Counted from the stretch's first letter, positions 23,371-35,689 are shown. The stretch: DNA of 64,000 nt from Melastoma dodecandrum (GCA_029817715.1 JARUPY010000607.1:7068001-7132000); one strand, 5' to 3'. A program made the numbers and translations. Notes: generated by a model not told the origin, from the sequence alone.

Positions 23371-26072
23371 CTACTCAGGCACATGCACCTCGACAAGGAA
23401 TTTCTCCAACATCTCCCTATGCTTGTCGGAGGAATGAATAAGGTCGAAGAGCGAAATCTGAGCTGGCTGCTTCCTCAGTTGCTCTACAATGTTGTAATCG
23501 CTCTCCTTGATAGCGTAGATCACCTTGCGGATCTGTTCGTTCGATGGCGCCTTGGGCTTCGACAGTTCCCCTTGCAGCTGGGCGTTAGGAGTAGTCACCA
23601 CCCTACCTGAACGGGTGATGAGTTCAACTTCTGGGGTTGGTGAGGCGCAGCTGGGCCTGATCACGACGGGAATCCTTGGTTCTTTTGGAAGCGAGCCCTC
23701 CGCCTGGGAGGGCGCTCCAGGTTGTGTCTCCCCGAGCGGAATGTATACATATGGCGCCTTGGGCCTCCGAGGATTTATCATCGTGAAGCCGTCCGGTAAT
23801 GCTGTAGTTGCTGACACCGGGCGGATCCCCGTGTTGGGCTGACCTCGGCCCTGGTTTCGACCTCGACCGCGGCTTCGTCCTCGGTCGGCGCGCACCACGT
23901 TGACATGCTTTGTAGGTGCCACCTTACATTCGTACAAGTGGATTTCTTCTTCTTGATTGGTCAGCGGCACGAAGGAGTTAAAACCGACATAGTTCACGTG
24001 CTCAGGCAAAGGATTGCTCTTGACGTTGGGAGTGGTGGCTGGTGCAGCGAAGGTGATTATCCCGTCATCCAATAAATTCTGAATTTTAAAGCGGAGGGCG
24101 ATGCAATCCTTGGTGTCATGCCCCAGCGCCCCAGAATGATACTGACAAACCGCCTTGGGGTTGTAGCCAATAGAGGAGGGATTGGTCGCCTTGGCCTCCA
24201 CGGGCTTGATGAAGCCCATGTCTCTCAGTCGGACGAACATGACATCCAACGGGTCAGGAGTGGGGGTAAGGTCTTCCAACCTGCGCTTCGGGCGCTTCTG
24301 TTGAACCGGCCTCGGTTGGGAGTACATCATCACGGGTGCGGGAGCTCTAGGGCGAGTGGTGGCGGACGCTGGTGGCCTGGCAGCTGCCGCCACGTACGAC
24401 CATGGCGCATACGTGGTAGGGGGCGGTGTAGCCCTCATTGATTGCCTACTGTGTTCGGTTGTTGCAATGAGCTCCTTGGGCTTCGGCTTGACCATCGGCT
24501 TTGGCGGTGCGGTCGGAATGAGGCCATCTCTGCTGGCGTCATCGAGCTGGCTTGCGGCAATGACTGCCTGTGCGAATGTGAGCGGTGCCCGTCCGCCAAT
24601 CATGAATGGTCCATATTCGCACGGCAGCAACTGTAGGAATTCAGTAATAAGATCTCGCTCCTGCATGGGGGGCTTTATCTGCGTCGCCATCTCCCGGAAA
24701 CGATGCGCGAAGGTCTTGATTGACTCTCCCCGGAACCTCCGCAGCTTGCGGATGTCAGACAACGTTGGTGCCATTTCGACGTTAAAGCTGTAGTAATTCA
24801 AGAAATCAAGCCCCAACTCCTTGAACGTGGCGAACTGCCTCAGGTCCTTGGAATAGTACCACTGAAGCGCCGACTCTGCCAGGCTTTCTTGAAACATTGT
24901 GATGCGGAGCTTATCATCTGCCGGATAGACCGACATCTTGTGGCAAAAATGTTTGAGGTGCAGCTCGGGACATCCGGTGCCCTTGAATTTTTCGAATTCC
25001 GGGGGCTTGAATTTGTGAGGAACTTGAAAATGGGGAACCTGGAAGTCGTTGTACTCCCATGTTCGAGCCTGGTACCCTTGGAGGGCGTTAATGCATTCTT
25101 CGAGCCTCGCAATGTGTTTGGCCTCAGCTTCTCGCATTGATGATATCTTGGCTTCAAGCATTGTCTCGAAGAGCTCATCTGTCCCTTCTCTCGCAACAAC
25201 TCATCTACTATGGTCGCGTTGCGGGTTCTTGGACTGGGCGGGGTTGGCCCTGCATGTGGGGCCGAGGGACTAGCGGTTGATTGTGGCACTCCGTAGTTGG
25301 TAGCTGGAGCGCTGACAGGGAAGTAAGAGACTGGCATTCCTTCCAGGGGAGTTGGCCCGACCGCGGCTGGCACGTAGGGAGTTGGCCTCGGGGCTGGCGG
25401 CTGTGAGTAGTAAGGCGGCACTTGTGGTTGTGCCGAGGTCGTATAAGCGGGCGGCATGCGGATGTATGGGTTGTAAAGGGAAGCAATACTGGTGGAGGCG
25501 GCTGGCCCAGGCATGACTGGGTGGTATAATGGAGAGATGCCTGAGGGAGTGCCCAAGCCCGGCAGTGAGAAAGGATAATGTGGCATCGCCGTAGTTGTTG
25601 GTGCCGCGGACCCTGGCATGACAGGGGGAAGATGGGGATTCTGGGCGGTAACGGGAGTTGGAGCTACCGAGAGTTGCCGTTGAAGTAACTCTGCCATCAT
25701 CGTCTTCAGGGCAGATAGTTCCGCGGTAAGGGACTCGACCTTGCCCCCCAGGGATGTGGTGTCGGCGCTTTGGGCCGGTATGGACAGGTTGGGAATGAAT
25801 GGGGGGATGGTCGTTGGAACGGTCGAGGTCTGCATTGCTGGCGTTGTGAAGGCCGCCAAAGGTGGTATATATGCCGGAGACATGCCTTCGCCTGAGAATT
25901 GCCCAACAGCGGAGGTCGGGGCTTGAGAGAAAAGTGGGGGAAATGCCACCGCGTCAAGGGAGAAAGTTGGAGAGGGGGTCACGTCCGTGGCTTCACTGGC
26001 GGTTGGAGGAAGGTCTCCTTCTTCTTCAATTGTTGTAGAAGCCACCACGCGTCCTGGGGATGTATCCGCCAT
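23371..26072 (-). pseudogene. gag: Tat/Ogre gag, split by one frameshift
   Basis: ATG at 26070-26072 begins a proline/alanine/threonine-rich N-terminal region (about 295 residues to RNATIVDELLREKG). The frame is then lost at a short G-run (complement of 25181-25189), and the next frame continues with FETMLEAKISSMREAEAKH and about 600 more residues. The capsid-like core (FEKFKGTGCPELHLKHF, LAESALQWYYSK, IKTFAHRFREMA) is followed by a CCHC-type knuckle of the Tat form CQYHSGALGHDTKDC, and an RGRSRGRGRNQGRG basic stretch that probably binds RNA. Gag assembles the particle. A one-base indel explains the split, so this copy cannot make full-length Gag without slippage. Confidence 0.88.
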
Positions 26073-26334
26073 TACCGTCTTGAGAGATCGGAATCTTGGA
26101 CGTTTGTTTGGCGCAATCGTTTGGTACCTTGGGCAGATCAAAAGAACATTCGATCAGCATCAAGCGGTGATACTACGGATGCATGACATGTAATGATGCA
26201 TGACATGTCTAATGTAAGAAAAGAAGCGAATTAGGTAGAAGCAAATAAGCTCTACATCGTCATAAAAGTGAAAGTACAGTTAACTGAAAGAAAGATAGAA
26301 TGAGCCCGCAGGCCCGATAGTGGTGTGTCGGCGG

Positions 26335-27531
26335 TCAGACACGGTCCCACAGAGTGTGACGTTTCCTCCAGAAACGCCGAGGCTGAGCCACACGATCGTT
26401 CTCCTCGGGCTCTGGTGGGAGTTCGCAGACTTCTTCCGTGAGGGTCATCCATATGCGGGAGATGTGTGCGATCACCCTCTGGAGCGATGTCTTCACCGTC
26501 CTATCGTCGAGGCTGATCGGTCGAAAGAGCTGCTGTGGGGGTGCTCTGGTCTTCGGAGTCAATCCCAGCTGGTGTCGAACTTGAAATGGCGCGTAGTAGG
26601 ATGTGCCTCCGAACCCCATGATTGGAATGAAGTATTCGTCCGTCAAGGAGGTGATTGCATCGTCCGTGTCGAAGCAGAGGGCTCTCTGGTAGAAGTCGGC
26701 AAGCTCTAGAGAACGGAATAACGCGTCAACTCCAATGAAGGTGCGTATGGGCAGGCGGGCACGTTCCACGATGCGGGCCAGCAATCCCGGTGTGTGCTCT
26801 CTTGTGAAGGCTTCTCCTGTGATCCCGAGATGCGTGTAGAACCACACCTGCAGTAGGGCTGGACAGAAGGTCATTCGGTGGTTGCGAACTCCTCGCCTGG
26901 CTTCACGCACAATGTTGGTGAGGCTGAAGTTGGTTTCTCCGATTAGGTTGGGTAGGAAAGGAGCGCCTTCCAAAATGGCTTTGGTGATGTAGACGGCTCG
27001 CTTGTTGATTGTCTTCTCATTTTGCGGGTACAGTATCGTCCCAACGAATAACAGGATAAATGCTCGTGCTGATCCTTGGCCTTCACCCATGCGCGGGTTG
27101 TACGGCAACATCTGTAGATCGATGATGCCATTGACAGTGATGTCTCCTTGGGAATTGAACAGTCCGGGTACACTTGCCGACGGAATTTGGAGAAGCCTCA
27201 CTATGTATTCTTTTGGCTTGTCAATCCGGGGCAAGGGCAGTATTCCTGTGCGGTGGGACATCTCAGCAAGGTGGATGTACTCTTCGTAGAGTGGCGCCAG
27301 CTTCAAATCCCCGAAGCGGAAGACGAAGGAATCCGGATCCCAGCGCGCCACCAGGTTCTGCAGGAGAGCCCAATCCAACTCCAAGCGAATGAGGTGGAAG
27401 AGTCCTCTGAGTTTGGACTGCACGAACTCGAGCTCGGAAGGCCTCAAATGTGGCAGCCATTGGCGGAGGTGGTGGACGTCAGGCATGTTCTTCTGTCGCA
27501 ACGCAATGGGCTCCATGAAGTCTTCGTTCAT
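26335..27531 (-). CDS. Extra ORF upstream of gag, DUF7745/PMD-like
   Basis: An uninterrupted 398-codon frame from ATG at 27529-27531. It lies between the 5' LTR leader and gag, the place of ORF1 in Ogre-type elements. Features seen: LRPSELEFVQSKLRGLFHL, WDPDSFVFRFGDLKLAPLYEEY (residues about 64-85), a FILLFVGTILYP hydrophobic segment near 157-168, and an Arg-rich C-terminus. The WDP..F.FG..el.PtleEY pattern is shared with plant transposon-encoded proteins of the DUF7745/plant mobile domain kind. Its function in the element is not established. It is intact although gag and pol are broken. The spacing to the gag start is about 260 bp. Confidence 0.72.
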   Translation of the reverse strand: MNEDFMEPIALRQKNMPDVHHLRQWLPHLRPSELEFVQSKLRGLFHLIRLELDWALLQNLVARWDPDSFVFRFGDLKLAPLYEEYIHLAEMSHRTGILPLPRIDKPKEYIVRLLQIPSASVPGLFNSQGDITVNGIIDLQMLPYNPRMGEGQGSARAFILLFVGTILYPQNEKTINKRAVYITKAILEGAPFLPNLIGETNFSLTNIVREARRGVRNHRMTFCPALLQVWFYTHLGITGEAFTREHTPGLLARIVERARLPIRTFIGVDALFRSLELADFYQRALCFDTDDAITSLTDEYFIPIMGFGGTSYYAPFQVRHQLGLTPKTRAPPQQLFRPISLDDRTVKTSLQRVIAHISRIWMTLTEEVCELPPEPEENDRVAQPRRFWRKRHTLWDRV

Positions 27532-28206
27532 AATGGGGTGTCATCCGGAGATGATAACATTCCAATCCCTAATCCAATTATATTATGATTCGGCACACGA
27601 TTTGTGCAGTAAATAGAGTGTATGATACTACTAGAATAATTGTGAATTGAAATGCATTCACGCGATTACAGATGGATATGGATGCATTAAAGCGGTAAAA
27701 GGAGGTAGGGAAGGGAGAAAAGAAATTTGGGAACCCCGTGATCAACCCAAATTGCTGCAAAAATGAACAAAGTTAGTGTTACAGTTATTACACACAAAGC
27801 GTACCTGACACCTGTCCCTGCGCAAGCAGCAGTCACTTAGCAACACGCAAATGCACGTGCGGCGTCTGGTACCTGTAGTGAGCAATCAATTCTAGACTCG
27901 GATGGAGGCTTCTAAGACCTCCCTCGGACTAAGGGAGGCGGGTCCCGGTCCATAGCCTACAAGCCGCAGGAAGCAGCGAGGCCGTGCCTTTCGGTGACCC
28001 CCTAAAAGTCCTAGTCCCGGGTATAGGGACTTACTTAAGTATGCCTAAGAAAGCGGTAAACAGACACGAACATGAGTGCAGACAAAAGGCACAGAGCCAA
28101 ACAAGTACATGCGCAAACAAGAACACCCCTCCCCAAGTGGACGCGTGTAAAGACGTTTCGATAAAAATCCACATGCAGATCTCCCCAGCGGAGTCGCCAT
28201 CCGGGA
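27532..28206 (-). other. Leader of the Tat/Ogre element
   Basis: About 670 bp of non-coding sequence between the 5' LTR and the first ORF. It holds the PBS at its start. No other feature is recognised. Confidence 0.7.
28182..28199 (-). other. Primer-binding site of the Tat/Ogre element
   Basis: TGGCGACTCCGCTGGGGA on the minus strand, 7 bp downstream of the 5' LTR end. It starts with TGG, complementary to the CCA end of a tRNA. I do not assign the tRNA. Confidence 0.8.
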
Positions 28207-31200
28207 TGTACGCGCGCCCTCCGGCCTAGCACGCGCGCTGCGGCTCCGGCGACACGAGGATCCGGGCCTGCTCCCCGAGGCCCAATCCGGTCGGCGTCGC
28301 GACTCGAGCGTCGGACGCTGCGGAAGGGTATCGAGTTGAATCCTCCCTTGGTTCCCGAGCGGATCTGCGGGGCGTTTCGCCGACCGTCTCCAGTCCTTGA
28401 AGGCGACGGGCGAAAGGCTGCGTTAAGACCTCGCTTGAGAAATTCCGGGAGGAACCAAGAAGCGGCTCGTGTTGCCGTCACCCATCCAAAATGGTTCCGT
28501 TTGTAAAATGTGTTGTTGTTTAACCTAGGTAAATTATTACGGAGTCGCCACCGAATTTTCATTTTAAAACTGTTAAGTCAGAAAAACAGCTTGTTCGGGG
28601 ATTTCTACTTACTAGTCTTTACACTCTAAACATGCGAAGAGGTGGCGTTTGCTCCAAAAGAGTTTGGCTTTTGATTAACGGGCGTTGGACCCGATCCGGG
28701 CATGACTCCGGACTCATGTCACTGTTTTACGGGCGTTGGACCCGATTCGAGCCTTTCGGGCTCGAACTCATGTGTATTTAGCAAATAGCATGCGACGATA
28801 AACTTACGGGCCTAAAGCAAGCGAACAACCACAACCAATTATCGAGATCAAAGAGAGTGGGAAAGGGCGGTGATCGTGAGCCTATGCACTTGGGCTCACG
28901 ACCCGTTACATGTGGAAATAAAGAAAAGACGGGAAGCCCGCACTTCCCTCATGTACCTGAGATGACGGTTGATGCCGCTTTACTTCGAAGCTAGCGCCTT
29001 CGAGCTTTCTGTCTTCGTGATATTGCTTTGTCGGGATCCCATAAAGCTCGGTTGATTTTTCATGTAAAAATCAAAATACCACCGGAAGACGATATTCAGA
29101 AAATTCCAAAATACATGGGATAATTTCGGAATTAACGGGTGAGTAAGAATGATTACTCACCGGGCGTTGTGTGGCCCGTTGATGTTGATCCTTCATGATG
29201 TTGAAAGATATTCTCTCGTTGTTTTAACATGCAAAACAAAGGAGAAAAACAAAGGAGAGCAACAGCAGCGAGGAACAATTAAATCAACGTATATTTAATC
29301 GTATTGAAAAGTAAGACATGACTTACCGTTTGAAGTGGTTGATTGGGGTTTTTGTAGCCCGTTGATGTCAATTTTTCAAGATTGTATACTTATGTACTGA
29401 TTTCGAGATTGCTCGAGAATATTCGCCGGAGTCCCACCGTATTTTCATGAAAAACAAGGAAATCGCCATTAGTGATGCACAAAAGGGAATGCCGAATAAT
29501 TAAGTAAGTCTTGTGAATGCATAAGGAAACGTCGACATATTACTGAAAATATAGTTCATGTGTTCCCTTTTATGAAATTTTATTTTATTTTATTGATTAT
29601 TATTATTATTATTATCATCATTATCAAAACAGTGAAAACAAAAAAAAAGGAATTGATGGCCCCACGCCTCTGACACCCCACGCTCCTTTCCCCTTTTTTT
29701 TCTTATTTATTTATTTATTTATTATTATTATTATTATTTTTAAATAAAAAGAAAAAGAAAATGAGCTAAGGAAAACTTACCGTGTGCTCCCCTCCTTTCC
29801 CCAGACGACCCTTTTCATAATTTTTTTTGTTTAAATAATAGCAATAATGTCATAGTAATAATTAAATAAGAGATAACGAAAACTCACCTTTTGCTCGACT
29901 GTGCGTTCTCCTCCCTCCCCAGACGACCCCGCTTCCCATTTTTCTTCTTCATTTTTTTTAATTTCTCCTTTAGCTCGTGGAAGGATGGGTTTCGCCAACT
30001 CCCCTTTGCACCCTCATGGAGCAGCGGCGGGCGATTTTGGGGGAAGAAATCCTGGAGGAACGATGGGGGGGTGGGCGGCCATGCTTTGGAGCCGTCGCGT
30101 TGCTGGTTCATGGAGGGTGAGAGCCGTCGCCATCGGAGTCCACGATCTGGCCGTCCGCTCGCCGTCCTTCGTGGGGCACTTCATGGAGGAGGGATTAGCA
30201 ACAGAGGGGAGCTCCTTGGAGGAGATCGGGCCGTCGCCGTGGCGGGTACAGAGGCTGAATGCACCGCGGAGCTTGGGACCCGCGGAAGCAGCGGGAGGTA
30301 CTTCTTGTGCTGGGTGAGCTCCTTGAGGAATTCCTCGGGGGCGTTGTTCTCGGGCGGATGCGTTGATCTTCCTGCTGATCTCGTTGTGGGTTTGCGGCTA
30401 CGGAGAGGACGCGGAGGTGCTGGAGCTGGATAGGTCGGAGGGGAGAGAGAGAGAGAGATCCCCGGGAGGTGCGAGTCCGTCGCCACCAGGTTGGGCTGTC
30501 CCGGCGTCCTGCTTCGCGCCCGTGGGAGAGGAGGCCATGCAAGCCGGGATGGAGACGCCGAGGGGTCCTGAAGTCGAAGCTGCGGTTGGACGGTGAGTTA
30601 GATCTCCTCGCTTCGGAGGCAGAGCTGGCAGCCGATCCCGTCCAAATCTCTTCCTGGACGCCAAAAGAAGACAAGTTAGAGGAAAAGGAAGGCTCCTCGC
30701 GACGCTAACGCGTGTTCGCGAGGAGCTCGGTCGTAGTTTTCAACCGAGGGGGGGTAAGACTCAGCCAGGCTAACTAGAGGGAGTTTGCTCCCGTTGAACT
30801 TCGTCGCCGCCGCGTCCAGAATGGAGGGGGGTGCTGGAGCTCGCCGTGATCAGAGGTAAGCTTTCCTCCTTGTCATCTGCTTCGTTTGGGTTGATTACCA
30901 AAGGGGTTCCTTCAACGCGGGTCTCTGCTTACCTTGGGCAGATTCTGGTTGGGGATTGATCGAGTTGGTTCTTCGATGGGCTTGAAAGGGAGTTGGTGGT
31001 TTATTTTCTGTTGGAGGCGTATCTGGAGAGGGAGGGGGAATTGATCGCCGTTCCCTGGTTGCCCCGTCTTTGCTCCCTTTAATAAGGGGTCGGCTCCCCC
31101 TTATCCGCCCGGTCGTGGCACCCTCTTCAAGGCATCGCAGGCGGTCGTCATAGCTATTAGGGGAGGAGGTGACGATTCCTATTGCGGCTGATTTCTCCGC

Positions 31201-31828
31201 GGCCTGTCTAATGTCCTTTCTTTTTCTGTTGAACGCAGGTGGGTAGGTGGTGCAAGTGGGAGGTGCTCCTGAGGAAGCCTTGAATTGCGGACCCTAGGGG
31301 AAGGAGCCGATGGTCTTAGGCTCACCTCTGGCTGCTGGTGGCCTCGCCTCCCCCTCTATTTCCTTTCTGGTTGTTGGTGATGTTACTACAGGCTGCAGTC
31401 GTGGCCATCACTGCCCTCCAGTCGATCGGGAGCATTGGGCTGGGCTTCTTCAAATCTCGGAGGCATTGGCGATGGGCTAGGTAGGTAAGTGGGTGGCCCC
31501 AATTCAGCGGGTCGGTAAGACAGCCCTGAACTCACCCGGCGGGTCTGACCAACGTTTGGGCCTTGGGATTTGAGGTGAGTCCTCCTTGACGTTGGTCCAG
31601 ATGGAAGAAAGATCTGCAAGCATATCCTCTTGGCGATGGAAGAAGCGACTGGCTTCTTATTGTTTTCATTTTATTTTATTTTTTTGTAAGATTTGGACTA
31701 AGTGTACGAATTCTTTAAATTGATCCCGGCACGAATAATCACAAATCCCCCTCAAATTTCAAAGTACCTCTCGACTGGGTCCAACTATATATAGCGACCG
31801 ATCCTATACACAATTCGGGGGATCTACA
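28207..31828 (-). repeat. 5' LTR of the Tat/Ogre element (3,622 bp)
   Basis: It starts at 28207 with TGTACGCGCG and ends at 31828 with GATCTACA, matching 12569-16185. Open frames at 29891-30708 are the copies of those at 14245-15061. Few differences separate the LTRs, implying recent insertion. The U3 end cuts a copia LTR at 31829. Confidence 0.95.
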
Positions 31829-33015
31829 TAATTCATGGATTTCGATAGATTAACATGAGTAGCTTATGTAGTGTAGATGGTTGACTTCTGCTTTGTAAAT
31901 GATCAAGACTCATCATCAAAACCAATACAATAATCTCCCCCTTTTAATGATAACAAAACATTCATCGTTGATGGAATTACTTTTGTAAGTAATTCCCCAT
32001 AGATAGGTGTGAGTACGAGTCTTGGATTTACAAAACCTTATGGTTTTTTTTAACATAGCATAGAAGCTTCTGTTATAAAAATAAGTTGTTCATATAGCAC
32101 AAACCTTCTGTAATGACAAGAGTGTGAAGCTTCTGTATTTTAACATGACAAAAATGATGAGTTTTCACTTTTGCACTCCCTGCAAATGTGACTATAAGAT
32201 CACGATTTCGATACCCTACAGAAGGTCGACATTACGTTCAAAACAAAAGTGTAGAGAGTAGATTCAGTTTTTGCAAATGGTAAAATAGAAAGTTCAAAAT
32301 CAACATGGAGAAGGCGTTTCCACAAATGACAGTTATTACATCAAAACCATTAGACCATGAAAATTAGTTTTGGTCTAAGGAATAGAAAGTTGAAGTAACA
32401 CTTGAGATCACTCTCCATAATCAGAAGGGACCTCATTAGCCACAACTTTTATTGTATATCTTTTAGGAGTCAGGCTCGAGAAGAGAGACCTTCACTAGAT
32501 GATATGGATCGTCTTTGTTCTGTAGATGCTTTAACAACATAGGCTCAAGCAAAAGGTGCAGCAACATCCTTTCCGTTACAAGCTTCTCCTGTATAGAGGA
32601 GAGCGAAAATGAAATCGTATAAGGTTTAACCTTTTGTGTAGCTTATATTTCGTAAAGCCTACAAAACTTATTTGGAAAATATATTTTAATAATATATTTC
32701 TTGTTCCTAGCTTCCAAACATATTTTGGAGCCTTAATTAAATTTAAATTCGTGCTTAGGTATACTATTTGTTATACCTTCTGTAGTGAAGTGTACAAAGG
32801 ATTGTACCTTCTGTAGTAAGTTTCTACTTCATAAAGTACTTACTTAACTTAATAATTTGTCTTATGTAAGACGTTATATGGGATGATAGATTCCTAATTC
32901 ACTTCGAAAAAAAATGAAAATTTTTTCTTTATCCAAAGGCTTCATAAAGATATCGTCCAATTAGTGTTATGTTTTGACGTATTTTGCGCAACAGAACCTT
33001 ATTGGAAAAAAACAT

Positions 33016-33570
33016 CTAGGTTTTGTTCCATTGGTATTGACAATGCTCTTTTTGCATTTCATCATGCCAATGCAAAAAGACCATCAACAATGCATGGTAA
33101 ATTTTGGGAAGGTATCGCAAAATCTCCAGTGTGGTTGATAGTAGAACGTCTTGTTTGTACACCATTATTGATATCTCATATGACTTGGTCAATAGGATGT
33201 CGTTACTTATATAGAGAAGGCACTCTAAAATTATTTTGTTTATTATTCTGAGCTGAGGATGATGCCTCATTAGAATTTTCAACGTTTTGTTCAGGTTCTC
33301 TTGAGAATCATGAACGAAAGTTTTGCAACCTTTTATATCATCCGTAGAAGGTTTGGGTTCTATAAAAGTTTCTATAGGTTTAAAAGATATTACAACTTTT
33401 GTAGTATTTTTTGTTGGTGAGTCATTAATTTTTATAGTAATAGACTCTTCTATAGTGGATGTCCTTTTGTTAAGGACTCTATAGACTTTGCTAGACAGAG
33501 AGTATCCTAGAAATATACCTTCATCTGACTTAGCTTCAACTTTTCCTAGATTATCCTTAAAAGGTCTCAA
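33016..33570 (-). pseudogene. Copia integrase C-terminal fragment
   Basis: The segment KSDEGIFLGYSLSSKVYRVLN near its start is the conserved end of copia integrase. The following sequence shows no RT motifs (no YVDD) and looks rearranged. Confidence 0.7.
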
Positions 33571-33782
33571 GATAAAACAAGGACTTCTAAAGGCTTCAAA
33601 ATGGGAATGTTAGGTTTCCTCCCCCTGTATAGTTGATAGGAAGTTTTATCTAGTATGGGTATCAGTAGAACCCTATTAGAGATGTAGCAGGCTGTATTAA
33701 CAGCTTCTTCTCAAAGGTTCTATGAAGCATTGCTCTCACATATCATGGTTCTGGCCATGTCTATAAGTGTTCGATTTTTCCT

Positions 33783-34085
33783 TTATGCTACTCTATTCCG
33801 TTGAGGAGTGTATGGTGCAGAGAAGTTATGATCGACACATTGTTCCTCATAGAAGGTAGCGAATTCATGGTTTTCAAACTCAGTATCATGATTTGTCCTT
33901 ATAGCTTTTACAGAAGATCCTATTTCATTATGTAATTTCTTAGCGAGCTTTATGAAACTTTTAAATGCATCACTTTTATGAGTTAGAAATTTACCCCAAG
34001 TGTATCTAGAGTAGTCATCTACTACAACTAGACCATATCTTCTACCATCAGTACTTTGAACTCTAGATGGACCGAATAGATCCAT
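33783..34085 (-). pseudogene. Copia integrase core fragment
   Basis: MDLFGPSRV, VDDYSRYTW and the IRTNHDTEFEN block give the first two acidic residues of the DDE triad. The second motif normally reads DHGTEF, so it is altered here. The frame ends shortly before the position of the third acidic residue. Confidence 0.82.
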
Positions 34086-34270
34086 ATATAGAATTTCTAA
34101 AGGTTTTGTAGTAGAAACTTTATCCTTAGATTTGAATGAAGATTTGGTTTATTTTCCAAGTGAATATGTTTCACATTAGCTGTTGTTAGGCTTTTACTAG
34201 CTCTTTTCTAGCAAGCTTGGACAATAATTTAAAGTTGGAATGTCCCAACCTTCTCTGCCAAAGATGGCTC

Positions 34271-34750
34271 TCATCTTTGACAGATAGAAAGACAACTTTC
34301 TGTAGTACATAAGCTCTCCCATGTCAAAGTATTGATGTTCCTTTTCCGATTTTCAACGAAGCGAACTTCATTATCTAGGATTCCAGAACACTTATCATGA
34401 TCAAATGTTATTATATATCCTTTGTCATAAAGCTGGCTAATGCTCAAAAGGTTACGTTTGAGTTCTGTAACTAACAGAACCTTGTCTATAACCATGGAGT
34501 CGGGACTTTCAATGGTTCCTGTAGCAATGACAAAGTGTTTACTATTGTCACCAAACTTAACAGACCCTCTGTTTTGTAGAGTTAGTTGACAAAATTTTGA
34601 TGGATTTGTGGTCATGTGCCTGGAGCATCCGCTATTTAGATACCATTCATTTTCCACATCTTCTGTTTGTGTTTCTGTGCAAGCAGTGAGGCACATTAGT
34701 GCTTCTTCTTCCTCATCATCAGAATCATCGAGATCAACCCATACAAGCAT
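34271..34750 (-). pseudogene. Copia protease region
   Basis: The active site, normally DSGCSRHMT, reads NSGCSRHMT, so the catalytic Asp is lost. Downstream VKFGDNSKHFVIATGTIE and LLSISQLYDKGYIITF are typical of this domain. An acidic run (DDSDDEEEEA) precedes it. Confidence 0.82.
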
Positions 34751-34859
34751 AACTTTCTTGCTTAGACTGTGCAGAAGGTCTTTCTTTCTCTTTTAGTAAA
34801 GGACATTATGTTCTATAGTGCCCGTTCTTTTTAATTCAAAGCATATGACCAACGTATGA

Positions 34860-35678
34860 TCAATTTGCTTAATATGATTTTGGCTTCCCTTATTGTAGCA
34901 TCTCTTGGAGGCGAATCACAGAAGGCGGTTAGCTATCATAGCGAGTTCGTCATCTGGATCAGCTTCTACTTCATCATCAAAACCTTCTCTTGATTCTTCC
35001 AATGCTTTAAAAGCTATTGTGGCTTGCTTTATGTTAGATTGAGAGGTTTTCTCCATCTCATATGACATTAAGAAGCTCATTAACTAATTTAGTCAAAGAG
35101 TAGAAATATCTTTAGCTTCTTTAATAGCCATTTTCTTAGCTCTCCAAGATTTGGGTAGAGTACGTAGAACCTTTCGTATTAATTCGAAATTAGTATAGTG
35201 TTTACCAAAATGTGTTAGGGCATCAACAAGGAGGTTGAGTATCTCAAACATCTGTTCTGCAGATTCCTTACCTTTTCATGGTAAAATTTTCGTATTGATG
35301 AATTTAGAAATTCGTCTTAATTTCTCTAATCTGATTTCTCCCAACGTACATGGTGACAAGCTTATCCCAGATTTTCTTGCCCGAAGTGCAAGTAAAAACT
35401 TTAACAAATTCTTTTTCAGACATAACACTAAACATTAAGTACTTTGTCGCCTTAGTGAGTCATTTGATCTTAAGGTATTCGCCTGTTGGACGACCATCTC
35501 GATCATTTTTTTGGTTCTCCGGGATAGAAGATGGACCATCGTCTATATAGGACCACAACTCATATTCGATAGCATCTACAAATGCACTCATTCGAATTTT
35601 CCAATAGGCAAAGTTCTTATCATCAAATATGGGAGGATTCCCAATATGTGATTTTGGTAAATAGTAGTTATCTGCCAT
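34860..35678 (-). pseudogene. Copia gag remnant
   Basis: The N-terminus (MADNYYLPKSHIGNPPIF, then FAYWKIRMSAFVDAIEYELW) is typical of copia Gag. After about 72 codons the frame is broken, and only short fragments continue towards the protease region. Confidence 0.7.
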
Positions 35679-35689
35679 TAGTTCAATTC

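Larger units (their letters stand above)
12569..31828 (-). mobile_element. Full-length Tat/Ogre-type Ty3/gypsy retrotransposon
   Basis: A 19,260-bp element on the minus strand. It has two LTRs of 3,622 and 3,617 bp with TGTA...TACA ends, a PBS 7 bp inside the 5' LTR, and a purine tract next to the 3' LTR. Order in its own sense: 5' LTR, leader, extra ORF, gag, protease with G-patch, probable intron, RT, two RNase H domains, integrase, long 3' UTR with tandem repeats, 3' LTR. Very long LTRs, the extra upstream ORF, dual RNase H and the break between protease and RT are hallmarks of the Tat/Ogre lineage. The flanking 5-mers are TAAGT (12564-12568) and TAATT (31829-31833), a target duplication with one mismatch. 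The LTRs are near identical by eye, so insertion was recent, but gag-pro and RT carry a few disabling lesions. Confidence 0.93.
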
